From contig JACEHZ010000205.1 of assembly GCA_017893485.1 (NCBI GenBank), positions 1 through 64,000 of the forward strand: 64,000 bases of DNA. Direction: 5' to 3'. This document shows, one piece after another, positions 44,458-56,931 of this stretch (the first letter of the stretch is position 1; the number at the start of each line of letters is the position of its first letter). Position numbers and translations under genes: made by a program. The notes beneath the pieces are model-generated. The model did not search any database. It saw only the letters and a program-made list of their open reading frames with translations, and was not told where the DNA came from. The stretch comes from Hemerocallis citrina (Eukaryota > Streptophyta > Magnoliopsida > Asparagales > Asphodelaceae).

Positions 44458-45793
44458 ACTTGTGCCTTCATTTCTATCATCTCCTCGTCCTGAGTACCAC
44501 TAGAAGTAGTTGCACGCCGGCCGAATAATCGAGAAGGGGTTGGTCCTAGCCCCATACCACGTACACGACCATGCCTCTCTTTTCCCCTCACTGCAGTCAA
44601 GGCAAGGCGCTGCGTGTTAATGGGTCGGTGGAAGCCGCCATATTGTCAAAGTCAGAAGCGGAAGAGATTTCATCATGCTTCTTTCTAGCGTTAGTCTGTA
44701 AAAGGATGGAAATTAACAAAATACAGGACATTTAATCAATTTGGACATGATTTTGTCAAAGTCAAAGAATCATTATAAAAATTACCACAATCAGCTCTGC
44801 CGCAGGGGTCGCAAACGTCCCATCTTTGGACAGATGGGTGGCGTCGAAAAAATCTATATCGCCAAACTCCGTAGGACCCATTTCTTCTTCCTATATATAA
44901 GTAAGATGACTTTATTATAAACAAATAACTGTAAGCCAAAACTATTCAATTTGATTATTTGATTGCGCTTACCATTTCTTCTCGGACGAGAGCAAAGCTC
45001 TGTGTACCAGCGGTGTGCAACACAAGCTGCTTTGAATGACTAGCAACACCGACCTCCGCCCTTTTCTGTACATTCCACAATGATTATAGGAAAAATTAAA
45101 TTAGAGTAGCCATACAACCAACAAGTCATTAAATGTTGATTAGAAATGTAAATACCTGCCCAACCGCCGAACTTCAGTAGTGAACAAGGAATTGCCAATC
45201 CGAAGGCTCCACCTCGGGTGGCACAACCCTTGCATTATCCGCCTCGGACCGGGTTTTGTCATAATACTTTGCCTTCAAATCACTCTTGTAGTCTCTCCAC
45301 TTTTTCGACAATGACTTTTCAACCCAAGAATTAAGTGAGTCCGGTAAAGAGAAGTATTGCTGTGAAATTTGAGAAGTTTAACAAAATGATAACTGAATTG
45401 CATAAACCAACTAGCATTCATTTAATTTTTTTAAATAAGGAATACCTGGAATGTTGTAATCGCACTTGCCTTTGTCGTAGTGGGCACCTTCGGCCAACTC
45501 TCGTATGACAACGGGATTATCCGAGAGTTCCTTGCAATTACACCAATAAACGACGCGAATTTACTTGCATTATCTCCCACCGGCTATCCGACAGTGTTTC
45601 CCTCCACAACAATTCGTTCATTGTTCTTCAGTTTCCATACATCTGCCATCTTTGTTCGCTCTCTGTGTTTTTTAATAGTGGGCGTGCTTCCCTCTCATTC
45701 CTCCGTTTGACTGCCACTATCTTGTAATAGCTGCTCCTCGCCTTGCACTTCGTTGCCTTCAACTATGTTGATCATTTTTGCTCGCCTCGGCAT

Positions 45794-48159
45794 CTTGTAC
45801 CGGTCACATAATCAATAAATTCTTTAGAGGAGCAAAATTAAAACAAACTATTACATTAAATAAGCTTCTAGTCTTATTCTATTTAAAGAGAATTACAGGA
45901 AATAACTTGAGAACATAAGTAAAGAATTATTTTTTTAAAAAAACTTAGCAGAACAAACAACTGAAAGGATTTGTCTGTTCAAATCTTTATTACTCGAAAA
46001 GTATACTTGTAGGAATTCCTTTCTAACAGCTATAAGCCTAATATAATGTGAGACTACAAGTGTGAGTTTAGGAGATATACATCTGACAAATTATCTACAA
46101 TAGTTGATAACCTAATGATTATATAGCTAACAAATGAAAGTCATGTTTTAAGCAAAAGCCAACAAATCAAGGCCAACAGACAACTGACATTGAGACCTTA
46201 GCAGAACATGCTAGACAACTGACAACTGACATTGAGATCTTAGTAGAACAGAACTGCTTATATATATTGTTTGCATGCAAAGTGATGGCAAAGAAGAGCT
46301 CATACATAATCTTGTGTCTCAAATCTTAATTAAAACTAAAGTCAGCATTCCAAAATGTCCACATGAGCACTTAATGGTTTGATTAGAGCTATAAAAATAT
46401 TTAGTAAGTCTTACATGGTCCCGCAAGTTGTATCACTTCTTTATTAATTATATAAGTTTTCACATAGGAAAAATGCTGCTAAATATTTATGTTGATGTGT
46501 TGCAATTGACACTGTCTATTATGGTATGTATATAAAAACTAGGAAGGCTATGCAACTGCAATCGGGAATGAATGGCTTATCTAGAGCTTGAAATGATAGA
46601 ATGCCAACAAGGAGAAGAATGCCAACAATTCAGAGAGAAGATCAGTTGATATATAATCTACGAAATTATAACTAAAGAAATGCTCTTCCTTATATTGTAT
46701 ATGGTCAACATGGAGAAAATTGTTCCTGCTCTATTGCATTAGTATAAACATAGTGTATGGAATCACTTGACAAGGTAAAACTTGCACGTTGCTAAAAGCT
46801 TGAACAAATTTACAGATCACTTACCGTTCAAACACAATACTAAAATCAACAAGTGGCATATATTAACAATAAAATGCAACCAGACAGTCTTAGATTTTCA
46901 TAAACCTTAAACCCCAGCTTGTGTTATCTAAATTATTCTACACTAAGTGGAAAAAGCATAAAAGGGAAGATCTTTGATTTGCTATAGAAAATTGTGATAA
47001 ACTATAGGGAAAACATGTATCCATAGCTAAACAAAACACATCAACATACAACCCATATAAGAAACAACAAAAAGACTAGGTTGATTTTGTATTACTGTGA
47101 ACCAAACCTGAAATACGTAATCATAAGTTTTTTGAAAAAAAAATGTATAGAAATGCTTTTCGAGTCCCAAAAGTGCATCTTCTCCCCAGATAATATCAAA
47201 AGAGCCTCAGATTGATTACAGATTAGCCTCCATGAAGCAGAAACACTACTCTTGTGAAATTGTTTCATGTAGCCATGACATTACTAATTTAATATAGGAA
47301 TTTTAAATTATCATGTACGACTATCTCATCTCGCATCCTTTTGTATTTCCATGTCCACCTACATTCTCTCTCTTAGCATCCTATCGGGCACTATAGGTCT
47401 TAAGCCAATGGGCTACAACCGTCTCTAGGAGTGTATTTGCAACTTGTTTACCAACATTATTAAACAGCGAACGTAATCAACAGATAATGGCTACGGCAAG
47501 TAGGCATCCTCTTCCCATGTCTACATCCATTCTCTTCATCTTTCTTAGCATCCTCTCGAGCACTATAAGTCTCGAGTCATTGGGCTTTAACCCTACCCTT
47601 GGGAGATGCATTTGCAACTTGTTTGTTCCAAATTATTAAATAGTGAAAGCTGTCAATAGAAAGTGGTAAGTGTCTCCGGTTTTCTAGCAACACAATATAC
47701 ACACATACCTCTTCTTTATTTTGTTCATGGCTACTTATTAGTAAAACAACATACTTAGCACAATAATAACAATAATATTTTGCACATGATAAACAATTCA
47801 AACCAACGACAAGAATAAAGCATTATACCACACTCAATGACGGAAATTGTTGATGGTGGTGGGACGGGGGAGGACTCAGGCCGGCGACGATGGAGCCTAC
47901 GGAGATGGCGACATTTCAAAAAGTCAACAGGATCGGGAGTTTGGGGGGGGGGGGAGAGAGAAAGTGTGTGTGTGTGTGAACAAGCCAAAGAGGGGGGAGG
48001 ATGATGGAACCCACTCCAATGGCAAAGGAGTTGACGGGAAAATCAACAAAGGGAAGGAGGACCAACGACGGCGGCGGGCGTGAAAATATTAGGGTTGGTA
48101 GTATATCGAAAAAAAGCGAGCGAAATGTTAGGGTTCACGGCGGAATTGGGGATTTATCT
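45794..48159. other. CACTA interior, right part
   Basis: About 2.4 kb upstream of the decayed gene with no coding block. A direct repeat with 'TCATCTTTCTTAGCATCCTC' and 'CACTATAGGTCTTAAGCCAAT'-like words occurs at about 47360-47420 and 47525-47590. A GC-rich piece at 47840-48120 carries a G run (47942-47953) and resembles a leader exon. Confidence 0.45.
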
Positions 48160-48412
48160 TGGTACATTCACCGGCATTTATTATTTAAAACGCCGGTGAA
48201 TTGGAGAGGATCTGTGGGGATATTATCGCTTTCTATTCCCCGGCATTTTTTTAAAAAAATGCCGGCGAATATAATACTTCCTCGGCATTTTGTATAAAAT
48301 GCCGGCGTATAACCATATAAGATTACGCCCCATTCTTGGTCTTATCCTACCCCGACGCAATTAGTCAAACGCCGGGGTATATACGCCGATGTAGTTTGCA
48401 AATGTTGTAGTG
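48160..48412. repeat. Right subterminal palindromes of the CACTA element
   Basis: Four or five palindromes of the CACCGGCATTTAnnnAAACGCCGGTG type mirror those at the left end. Confidence 0.8.
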
Positions 48413-48602
48413 TTGAAAACAGTTGCACAAAACCAATCTGTACATGCAAAGACATGCTTTCTCCTCCTCATGCATACATCGGAATTAGTGAATATTGTTA
48501 AGTGCTCGATATGGTTTAATTGAAGTTCGTTGAAGCAAATCTAAACAAATTCAGTTATACTACACTACAACTAGGACATGTATCATGTGTATTACTGCTA
48601 TT

Positions 48603-50197
48603 TTTTTTTTGAAGAAAAAGGTGGAATATGGCCACTCTGTTTCATTAATAAGAAATTAACCAAACAAACCCAGCGTACTGGGCCAAATTACATACTACAA
48701 AAAGAAAAACAGAACATGTAGCGACATGACCAGTACATACAACCAGAGCTCACTCCAACACCCTTATAGGGTGGGCCAACAACCGGCCACGGCTTGTCCC
48801 TGACCTCCACCAATATTGTACTAGACCCCATCTTAGGCCCAGTCACAAAACAAGGACCAACTAATTGTATGTATATCAAATAAGCTTCGTGCACCGCCTC
48901 TACGGCATGCGCACACCCACCTGAAGCGAATCACGCGGGATTTAGATATTCGCCGCTCTCATCCTTCTCCTCCCCAACTCCCCCTAACTCACCAACACAC
49001 TCTCACACTCGGTCCAATCAAAGTCACAACAAAAAATAGAGCCGTGGATAAGATACCTTGACCTCTCTCACGCTTTAACTATCCCAAGCGATTTCTCACC
49101 AAACAAAATTCCCACTAACCCTAACCACGGACACAGTCAAAGAAAGAGCCATGAAGAGGGTACCTTCGCCTCTCTCGCGCTTTTGTCCTCTCAAGTGATT
49201 TCTCACAAACACAAATATACACCTGCATAGAGTAGTGAAGCAACATCTTAACTCCCTCACTCTCTTTCTCACTCAAAAACCTGAAGCAAATCACAACTAA
49301 CTGAAGCATCACCTTCCCCTCTCGCCCCTGTGGGCAGTGGATGTTGTAGATTCTAGGTTCAATGATGAGGGCGTAGTGGCGGTGCTGTCATGAAGCCTGT
49401 GGCAATTGGTTAAAGGTTGTCGAATTCAGGGCTCACACACGAACAGTCAAAATCACAAACAACTCCAACTCTACATTCCACTCAGCGCACCTCATGGGGG
49501 GACCCCGTCTGCGGACCTAAGCCCCACAACTATGTTGCAACAAGTGAACGCACCTCATGGGGGGACCTCGTCATCACGCCCAAGCCCTACAACCGTGCTG
49601 CACATCATACTTCACACCAAATCAAGACCATAGTCGCGGCTCCACCACAAAGGAGGCGTGAGAGAGGACGCCTGGGGCCATCACAACGTTGGGCGGCATC
49701 ACTGGGGAGTAGCACGGCATTGGGTGGCGACGACCCCTAGCCGCGGGTTCCACCAGTAAGGAGCTCGCCAGTGCCACCTCGGTCGACTAGGGGAGGTGGG
49801 TGAGTGGGTGCAGAGTCGTGCGAGTAGGGAGGGACGATTGGGTTAGGGGGGGCAATGGCGAGCTTCCCCATCGACGAAACCCCACACATCTCAACGACGA
49901 AACCCCCGAATTAGACCCAGACTCCCGTCGACGAAACAGACCTCGTCGCAGCCCTCTCCTTCACTGCCGGCTCAGCCTAAGGCGATGTCGAAGTTGCGGC
50001 GGGGGGGGGGGGGGGGGATCTTTGTTGGAGAGTAGGGGGTAGTGGAGGAGGGAGAAGGGTGTCCGGGGAGGGGGCGGCGAAAACCTAGTTGCCACCCCCT
50101 CCAACTCAGATCTAGATCTAGGGTTTTCTTTTTTGGGTTTTTTTGGGGAGAGCTTCTATCTTAAGAAAATCTAGGAGAGAAATTCAGTCAGGTTTTT
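48603..50197 (-). mobile_element. Internally deleted LINE derivative 1
   Basis: The insert is flanked by an 18-bp duplication with one mismatch (ATGTGTATTACTGCTATT at 48585-48602, and at 50198-50215). On the plus strand it begins with a T run followed by the L1 3'-end module also found at 12871 (GGTGGAATATGGCCACTCTG). Its other end (GGGTTTTTTTGGGGAGAGCT, then TAAGAAAATCTAGGAG) resembles the end of derivative 2, so both 5' ends are probably original. Endonuclease and RT coding parts are absent. The centre is GC-rich, with a run of 18 or so G (near 50000) and no protein I recognise. Confidence 0.75.
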
Positions 50198-50215
50198 ATG
50201 TGTATTACTACTATT

Positions 50216-50577
50216 AACACCTAGTCATACTTTTGATTTAATGAACACATTTTTTATTTTATGCTGTTGTTTGGAGTCCCTAGCCCTTATCCATATTATC
50301 AAAAAATGTATATATATACTGTTTGGTTTCAGTGTCAATCTGTTCGCACACTAAATTTGAATCAAAATTCCAGTGGGTGACTTTGGCGCATCCAAAACAC
50401 CTCCCTGCATGATCTTCCTAAAATTGGTTTATATTATTTATCGATGCTGCATATAGTTGGAGATTAGATCTTTAAATCATATCTTGAATTGTATGAAATA
50501 GCTCATCGTTTTCTTTAAATCATATCTTGAATTGTATGAAATAGCTCATCTTTTTCAAGCAAGCTTTTGAAATTTGG
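50216..50577. other. Spacer between the two LINE derivatives
   Basis: AT-rich. A 37-base direct duplication (TTTAAATCATATCTTGAATT and on) occurs at about 50470 and 50514. No gene. Confidence 0.6.
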
Positions 50578-50593
50578 ATAAATTTAGTATGTT

Positions 50594-51862
50594 TTTTTTA
50601 AAGAAAGGTGACTGCATCATCGCTTTATTAACAAATAATTAACGAAACAAGTATTACAAATAACTCCATCTATCTATTCCTATACAGAACAACGGAAAAA
50701 AATTATATAGTAAACCTACAACAATAACTAGTTCCTCCCTAACTAAACTTGTAGACAAATGCACCTGCAATATGTTATCCCACCTATCAGATGAGGTGCG
50801 AGCTCGCGCCCATCACACCACAATTGTAATTTAAATTTTAAATAAAATATAGTTTGAAATTCAAATTACAATAGAATATTCTCCCCTCACTCTCCAATTA
50901 GAATTTGAATTTCAAAAGTCTAAATTGAAATTCAAAATTCAAGAAATCTCCCCCTCCACACCCCCAATTCAAATTTGAATTTCGAAACCCTAAATCAAAA
51001 TTCAAATTTTGAATTTCAAATCCTGCCTCCTCTTTCTCTACTCCGGCATCCACCCGGTCGTCGTCGAACTCCTGCTCACCTCCACTCCTCCCGGTGCTCC
51101 CATCGTGCACATCCGTCGCTCCATCCCCTCCACCTTGTCGCCATCAATTGATGGCAACCACCCAAGCATACCGAAATCCCCTTTGTAAGCCCCGCCGCCA
51201 GCGCCGGTGATGTCTATCTTGACATCACCGGGACACCCGAGGCAACAACGCTCTCTGCACCCTCCACTGAGCCAAGCCCAACTCCTTTCCTCATTGAGCC
51301 AAACACTAATTGGAATCTCAACGAGCGAAAGCACAAATCCTCCGACAAGTCACGGTCTTGCACCACTCCAGTGAGCCCTAAGTAGAGCCTCGTTGTGCAC
51401 AACCCCGTCGATACAATCTCCTAGGAGGGTCACTTCCGACCCTCCGAGAACCCACTCCAGCAGGTCTTCTCCTCTCCGAGAACCCTCACACCAAACGACC
51501 TAATGACCCGTCATCGGCCCCGTTCTCCACCCCCGCAAGTCTCCTCCTCTCCAAGCGGCGCCACTCCCGCCATCGACCTAGCCCTCTTGAAGCGGACCAT
51601 CTCCGCGGCGCCGTCCATTCCACATTGCGCCAAATCGACACAATCGACAACCACATCGGCCCAGTCGACAACCAGACCACACCACAATGCCTACGAGATG
51701 GTGGTTGAGAAAAGGGGAGGGGGCTGAGGAGGATGAGGGATTCCTCCCCGCCTCCCCGATCGGGCTTCCGATTCTATATCTCTTTTCTTTTTTTAGGTTT
51801 TGGGGTGAAGATTCTCTCTCTAGAATATCTACAGAGACAAACTTTTTTTTGTTATAAGAGAC
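50594..51862 (-). mobile_element. Internally deleted LINE derivative 2
   Basis: A 16-bp duplication with one mismatch flanks it (ATAAATTTAGTATGTT at 50578-50593 and ATAAATTTAATATGTT at 51863-51878). It begins on the plus strand with a T run and a 3'-end module (TTTATTAACAAATAATTAAC). It ends with TTAGGTTTTGGGGTGAAGAT, a 5'-end-like sequence shared in outline with derivative 1. The interior has an array of CAAATTTGAATTTC-like words (50880-51020) and a GC-rich part without a recognisable protein. Confidence 0.7.
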
Positions 51863-51890
51863 ATAAATTTAATATGTTATGAACTAGTGG

Positions 51891-52557
51891 TGTTGAGTTT
51901 AATGCGGAATAAGTCAATTTGATATGCAAATAAAAGAAACTAATCAAAGAAATGCGAACAAACAAATCAACCAAGCACACAAGAACACAAAAGATATTTT
52001 CGAGATTCACCCAATGCAATGATTACTTCCCCACTAGAGGCACTCCTACGATTTTTACAAGAATAATAAAAAGAACATGTTACAATCATTCTAGATCTCA
52101 CCACCACGGTGTAGAGTTTTTATTTTCTTCTTCTCTAAAAAACGACTGCTAGATCTCTCTTTCTCACTTGGAATTGTCACTGCTTAACCCTAACAATCAT
52201 ACATCATACATATATATATTATTATAAAATATTAGATCTTAACTGTAGATTAAACAGCGCCCCACGGTCGACTGCAAAAAGTGACGGTCGACTGTCACTT
52301 AACCCGCGCAAGTCAGAGGGCTTGACAGTCGACCGCCACTTCTTGGCAGTCCACTGCCACTTCTTGGCGGTTGACTGCACAACTCTCTGGAAGAGAGTTG
52401 CAGCATGTCAGTCAACTGCCAATGTGCAATCAACTGTACTACATGTATCAGTTGTTGTGCATGCACTTGCTTGATGTGATGCTTGCTCCTTGTTGCTGTG
52501 TTTCTCCGATCTTCTTCAAACCCATTGTATCGTGTGTTGGATCCATAAATCCCAACA
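51891..52557. mobile_element. Copia-type solo LTR
   Basis: The segment starts TGTTGAGTTT and ends ATCCCAACA; read on the minus strand it starts TGTTGGGATTTATGG, a common copia LTR start. The flanks AGTGG (51886-51890) and AGTGA (52558-52562) match at four of five bases. It contains repeated GGTCGACTG, GTCGACCGCC and GTTGACTGCA words like the other copia LTRs here. No internal region is present. Confidence 0.75.
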
Positions 52558-52562
52558 AGTGA

Positions 52563-53344
52563 TTCCTAGTATTTCTTTTTCCCCGAAATATACATACTCA
52601 TAGAAAATAAAAGATACGGTTAGTCCGGCTTAACCCTAAGATATACAAATTTATCTTATTGGATATTTTGTAATTTATGATTATTTTTCCTTCGTTTTGA
52701 TATATAATTTCATAGGACTCATAGCTATGAAATTTATGATTTTAAATTATGTTTGGGGTTGAGGCCTACAGGGGCTTGTTTTCTGGGCTTCTTTCTGTGC
52801 CTCTAAACTAGCCTCTCAAAATTACACCTCCTGGCCTTCTTTTTTTCTCTTTCAGACAAGGCACGAAATCTCTCACATATTGTCTTTACCATAACTGAGA
52901 AATATTGGTACAAGCAGAGTTCTATGTTCTAACACCCAACACGCTCATGGCTGACCACTAGGCACCAGACCTTAACGCACTTTTACCCCTGTCTCATTGT
53001 TGATATTGTCACTAATTTGATTCAATGGTGGTGGCAACAATAATCAAACAAATAAAACAGAGTAACCCACCACACTCACACATGTACAATGCAATAGTAA
53101 GATTTGCTACCCTTCTCAGCTTTAGCTTTCAGTGAGCTGGAGAGAGTGCACTAAATGAAATAATATGCTATATGCCAAAAAAAAAAAAAAAAAACAAAAC
53201 AAAACAAAAAACAAAAAAAAACATCAAAACATCAAATTAAACCAAACTAATTATTTAAGTAACATAAGTGTAAGCAACACAACCAATCAATCAATCCATA
53301 TAACTAAAGGAATTTGGCATCACCTTCCCTTTGCTCCGCATGCA
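52563..53344. other. Spacer upstream of a short gene
   Basis: AT-rich with an A run and CAAAA repeat at 53177-53225. No coding frame of note. Confidence 0.5.
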
Positions 53345-53382
53345 CTCACCTTCTCCTTCTCCTTCTCCTTCTCCATAAATAA
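53345..53382 (+). promoter_or_regulatory. Core promoter: pyrimidine patch and TATA box
   Basis: Four CTTCTC-type units (53350-53373) pass into CATAAATAAAAG (TATA-like, 53374-53385), about 95 bases upstream of the ATG at 53473. Y-patch plus TATA is a common plant core promoter. No ATG lies between the presumed start site and 53473. Confidence 0.5.
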
Positions 53383-53472
53383 AAGCTTACTCTACTCATT
53401 GCTGACATTAACTTCATTTGCAAACTCACAATCAACCAAACAAACAAACAGACAAACATCGAAAGGAGGAGG

Positions 53473-53748
53473 ATGAAGCAGCAGCACAAGAAGAAGGGAG
53501 GAGAGTGCATGCTGGAGGCTTCTCTGCTGCCTCTGCAACTCGAATCATTGAAGCACATAAAGGAGAGGAGGAAAAGCCTCTTTCTTCTCAGCCTTCTGTC
53601 AAACGCAGCAACTTATCAAAGCCCAAACAACAGCCCACAAAGTCTAATATGGGCCAACAGAAGGAGCCCACACAATCCAATACCAGCCCACCCCAGAAGC
53701 CTACAGAGTCCAATATTTTGGTTATTTGTTAATTTCTCAGATCAATGA
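53473..53748 (+). CDS. Hypothetical short protein (91 aa)
   Basis: First ATG after a TATA box and a CAAACAAACAAACAG-rich leader; context GAGGAGGATGAAG. The frame encodes a basic start (MKQQHKKKGGE), a Leu-rich amphipathic middle (LEASLLPLQLESLKHIKERR, then KSLFLLSLLS) and a Pro/Ser/Asn-rich end with repeated SPNN, SPQS and SPHN motifs, and stops at TGA 53748. An overlapping frame is also open, so the coding frame is chosen by the ATG only. I recognise no family. The gene converges on the TPX2-type gene, with 650 bases between their stops. Confidence 0.35.
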   Translation: MKQQHKKKGGECMLEASLLPLQLESLKHIKERRKSLFLLSLLSNAATYQSPNNSPQSLIWANRRSPHNPIPAHPRSLQSPIFWLFVNFSDQ

Positions 53749-54394
53749 CTTTTTTTATCGACGCTTTTAAACAGAAATGAGAAAAGAAGTAGAAAATCTT
53801 GAGGGCTAAGAGGTAAAGAGTACATGAGAGGAAAAGGTTGGAGGTGAAGTGGATTCCCTTGTTCAAATCGGTATAGGCTATGCTTTGATCTTTAATATTG
53901 TAATTCTTCAGAGAGTGAGCCTCATGGATTATGTGGAGTTTAATGGTGTACCTTTTCTTGGCGTTCTATGATTCGTTTCTTTATGTTCCATGTAGTACAA
54001 CATGATACGGTTATATTTCACCATTTTTTTTAAGGAAGAAAAGGTGTGAAAGGAGCGTGCAAAAAAGGCCTAACATAACCAACCACTTTCAAACTATTTT
54101 TGGTGCGTATTATTTTCACTTTCTTAGCACACATTGGAAATTCCATTGGGGTATTTAGAACTGGTGAAAGAAAAAGCATGAATAATGCATTTGCAATTAC
54201 AATTTACATGACAATTTTCCAGGACACCGAGAAACTTACAAACAAAAGGATTACTCACTTGGCCTCACTAAAACTGGCAGACCCATCTCTCTTGTTTTTA
54301 ATTTTTATCAATCATAGCAGTGCAAAAACGAACACAACTCGATCGAAGAAACATTCACACCACCAAACTGTACTTCCTATCTTGCTAGCTAAAA

Positions 54395-56896
54395 TTATCT
54401 GAAAATAGTTTTCATGTGTTGCTCAAAGTGTTGATAATTTGTGTATGGCTCATCACCACCATAGCTCTTTTTTGGCCAGTGGAAGCTTGGCTCCCTTGGG
54501 ACTGTAAGTGGTCTTGTTGACCTGCATAAAACCAAGCAGCCGATAGAAATGATTAGCACAGACATTTTATGTGCTTGATTCCGTCATAAGAATCATTGGT
54601 CCTACTCATCTTGCAAGCATAATGATTGTCATCAGTTTAGTTTCTAATGGATGTGACAAATAGTGATGATTAGCACGTTCATATACATGTGAGGTTACAC
54701 ATCAATGTTCAGTATCCACACTACCACAACCTCAACCTCAGCTCTCTTGCTTATAATAGTGAAGATGTAATTTGTTTTTATTATATATTCTTTATAAGCC
54801 ATTTTTCTTTTTTTAGAGTGATAAACATGTAAATTTGTAATGAAAAATAATTTTGCAATTGTAGCTCACTCTGAGGGGATCCTCGCCGTCAATCATGTTC
54901 CCCAAATGTATTTAACATGTATTTGTTCTGAAAAAGAAATCAAGTGGTAGGAGGTTCCTCTTCCTCATGCATCAGATTGTTCAATTTGTTTTATTATTGC
55001 AAATTTAATTATTTTGCAACCACTTGATGCAAAAAGTAGAATCTCTGAATAACTGTCTGATTGCTTAGAGCATCCACAACGGTGTATACTAAAAAATGAC
55101 AAAATGGCAAAATAGCAATAGCAATTTCGATGTTTGCTGCAGTCAGTGGCGTAGCTAGGATTTCCATCTAGGGGGCGCGACACTTACTATTAAAAAAAAT
55201 TATAATAAACACATTTGCAAGCCTCAAAATATTATATATTACTATCAAATGTCACAAACTATTACAATCACTAAATAGCATTTTTCTTTAGCAATAAAAT
55301 CCTTCGAGATTTCATATTCTGAAAATATTGAATGATATCTTCATTGTCAATGGCATCCAATACATCTCTTTCAATATATGCAACCAAACAATCATTCATC
55401 ATCTCATCTCCCAATCGGTTTCGTAATGAAGTTTTGATGATTTTCATTGCAGAAAATACTCTCTCTACTGTTGCGGTTGCAACGGATAATAGCAACGCCA
55501 TTAAAATAAACTAGTAGTTAAACCTTCTCTATTTCCAACTTCAATCATCAGTCTACCTCAAAGTAATTAAGTGCATCAAGCATTAGATGTTCATCTCATA
55601 AGTATATGCATAGAAAGAGTAAAAACTAATGGTTAGAATTAGTTACCCACTTTGTGTTTGTTGTTTGATCTATTTCTTACTCCTCTCGAACTCCTCTCAT
55701 GTCTCTTTTGAATTTGCGATGAGATTTGTAAGTTGAATTCAAAAGAGGAAAAGAGAAAGAGAATGAAGGTGAATCATAATAGTATATGTTTGTACAAATA
55801 ACTTGATTGGGCATTGAACAATGTGAAGTACAAATTTAATGTAGCGCCTTGAACCTGGGTTTTCTCCAAATATCATGAAAATTTGTGGAAATGTTGCTCA
55901 CATATATAAGATACACATATAAAAAATTTAACTCTAAACTCCATGTGTTTAAATATAAAAAATTTTGAAAATTAGCTCAAAATTGGGACAGAAATTAACA
56001 CTATAATCTGTACCCATTTGGTTTCTAATTTGATTACATATCATACTAATTCAGTCTATTTTCAAACAAATCAGTAACACTGAAACAGAAATTAGCAATC
56101 TAATTATTCTATCAAATCAGAATATGAACCCTAATTATCAAAATGTAAAAATTTTTTACTTACAATAAGGTTTGGAATCGATCGACTCCTCGCGCTCTCT
56201 CTCTTCTGACCTCCTCTACAAACCCAACTAATCACTTGTAGATTTTAATCCCTCTTACAAATTCATTATGAAGTAGGTTTGGGTTCAGTAGAGTGGAAAC
56301 AAAAGAGTGGAAGAAGAAAGAGTAAAGTAAATCGGTTAAAGACTAAATGAGTTGGAAATTTTACACATAAACTCTTATTAAATTTCTGTTTACTAAATAT
56401 TTTTTTTTTTTGAAATTTTTTAAAAATCCCACGGGGCGCAGCTGCACCCCCTGGGCATAGGGCAGCTACGCCCCTGGCTGCAGTGGTGAAATGTTTAAAA
56501 AAAATGCAAAGTAGAGGAAAAATTGAACGAAATAAAAAATTTATTTTTAAAATAATTTTTTGGGCTGATCTTGTATATTTTATTATTATTTTTGCGTAGT
56601 CGTCGAAAAGGGAGAAAAAAATTTGGTGATGTTTCGTCCGGACTTTTTTGCAAAAATGCAAGTCTTGGCCGAAACATGATATTAAAATATATTAAAATAC
56701 GACGGACGAAACATTCCTATAATATGCATTTTGCCAAATACAGCAGCCTATTGTAGCTATTTTGCCAAAAAATGACAAAATAGCAAATCAGTGCATCACT
56801 TCATTTGCTAAAAAATGGATAATATGGCAATGCAACAAACCACTGTGGATGCTCTTAGTTCTTTTTTCTTCTTTATTTATTTATTTATTTATTTTT

Positions 56897-56931
<35 letters not shown>

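Larger units (their letters stand above)
41034..45793 (-). pseudogene. Decayed plant En/Spm-type transposase-associated gene, exon split by copia
   Basis: Minus-strand exons assemble in order from ATG at 45793: 45446-45793, 45156-45359, 44973-45065, 44786-44890, and 44458-44695 continuing after the copia insertion at 41034-41099. All junctions use GT-AG. The protein matches plant proteins of the Ptta/En/Spm transposase family. It starts MPRRAKMINIVEGNEV, has SFIGVIARNSRIIPLSYESW in exon 1, KSLSKKWRDYKSDLKAKYYD in exon 2, and a Gln-rich coiled coil (QVALLQEQMSQLIRQQSQ) at the end. Exon 1 has two in-frame stops and exon 2 has one. The copia element interrupts the coiled-coil codons and duplicates ACTTG. 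Its role in CACTA biology is thought to be DNA binding or transposition, but this copy is dead. Confidence 0.75.
37968..48412. mobile_element. CACTA (En/Spm-type) transposon with nested insertions
   Basis: The left end reads CACTACAACACACAATG and the right end in reverse complement reads CACTACAACATTTGC. The flanking TTG (37965-37967 and 48413-48415) is a perfect 3-bp duplication, as for CACTA elements. The subterminal 250-400 bases on both sides hold many CACCGGCGTTTnAAACGCCGGTG-type palindromes. Inside is a decayed minus-strand gene of the plant En/Spm-associated type. A complete TNP2-like transposase is not visible. A Helitron (39100-39513) and a copia element (41100-44457) are nested, leaving about 6.7 kb of original sequence. 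Confidence 0.92.
55068..56854. mobile_element. Harbinger-like MITE with a nested hAT, in the last TPX2-type intron
   Basis: TIRs GAGCATCCACAACGGTG (left) and GAGCATCCACAGTGGTT (right, reversed) lie between TTA trinucleotides (55065-55067 and 56855-56857). Words such as AAAAAATGACAAAATGGCAA are repeated inverted inside. Without the hAT the element is about 450 bases. It has no coding capacity of its own. Confidence 0.8.

Noticed and set aside
50898..51680. Several minus-strand frames in GC-rich sequence
   Set aside because: They overlap each other inside LINE derivative 2 and show no domain or credible start.
53418..53732. Overlapping 104-codon frame, alternative to the 91-aa gene
   Set aside because: It begins with TTG. 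The first ATG of the presumed transcript opens the other frame. Not fully excluded.
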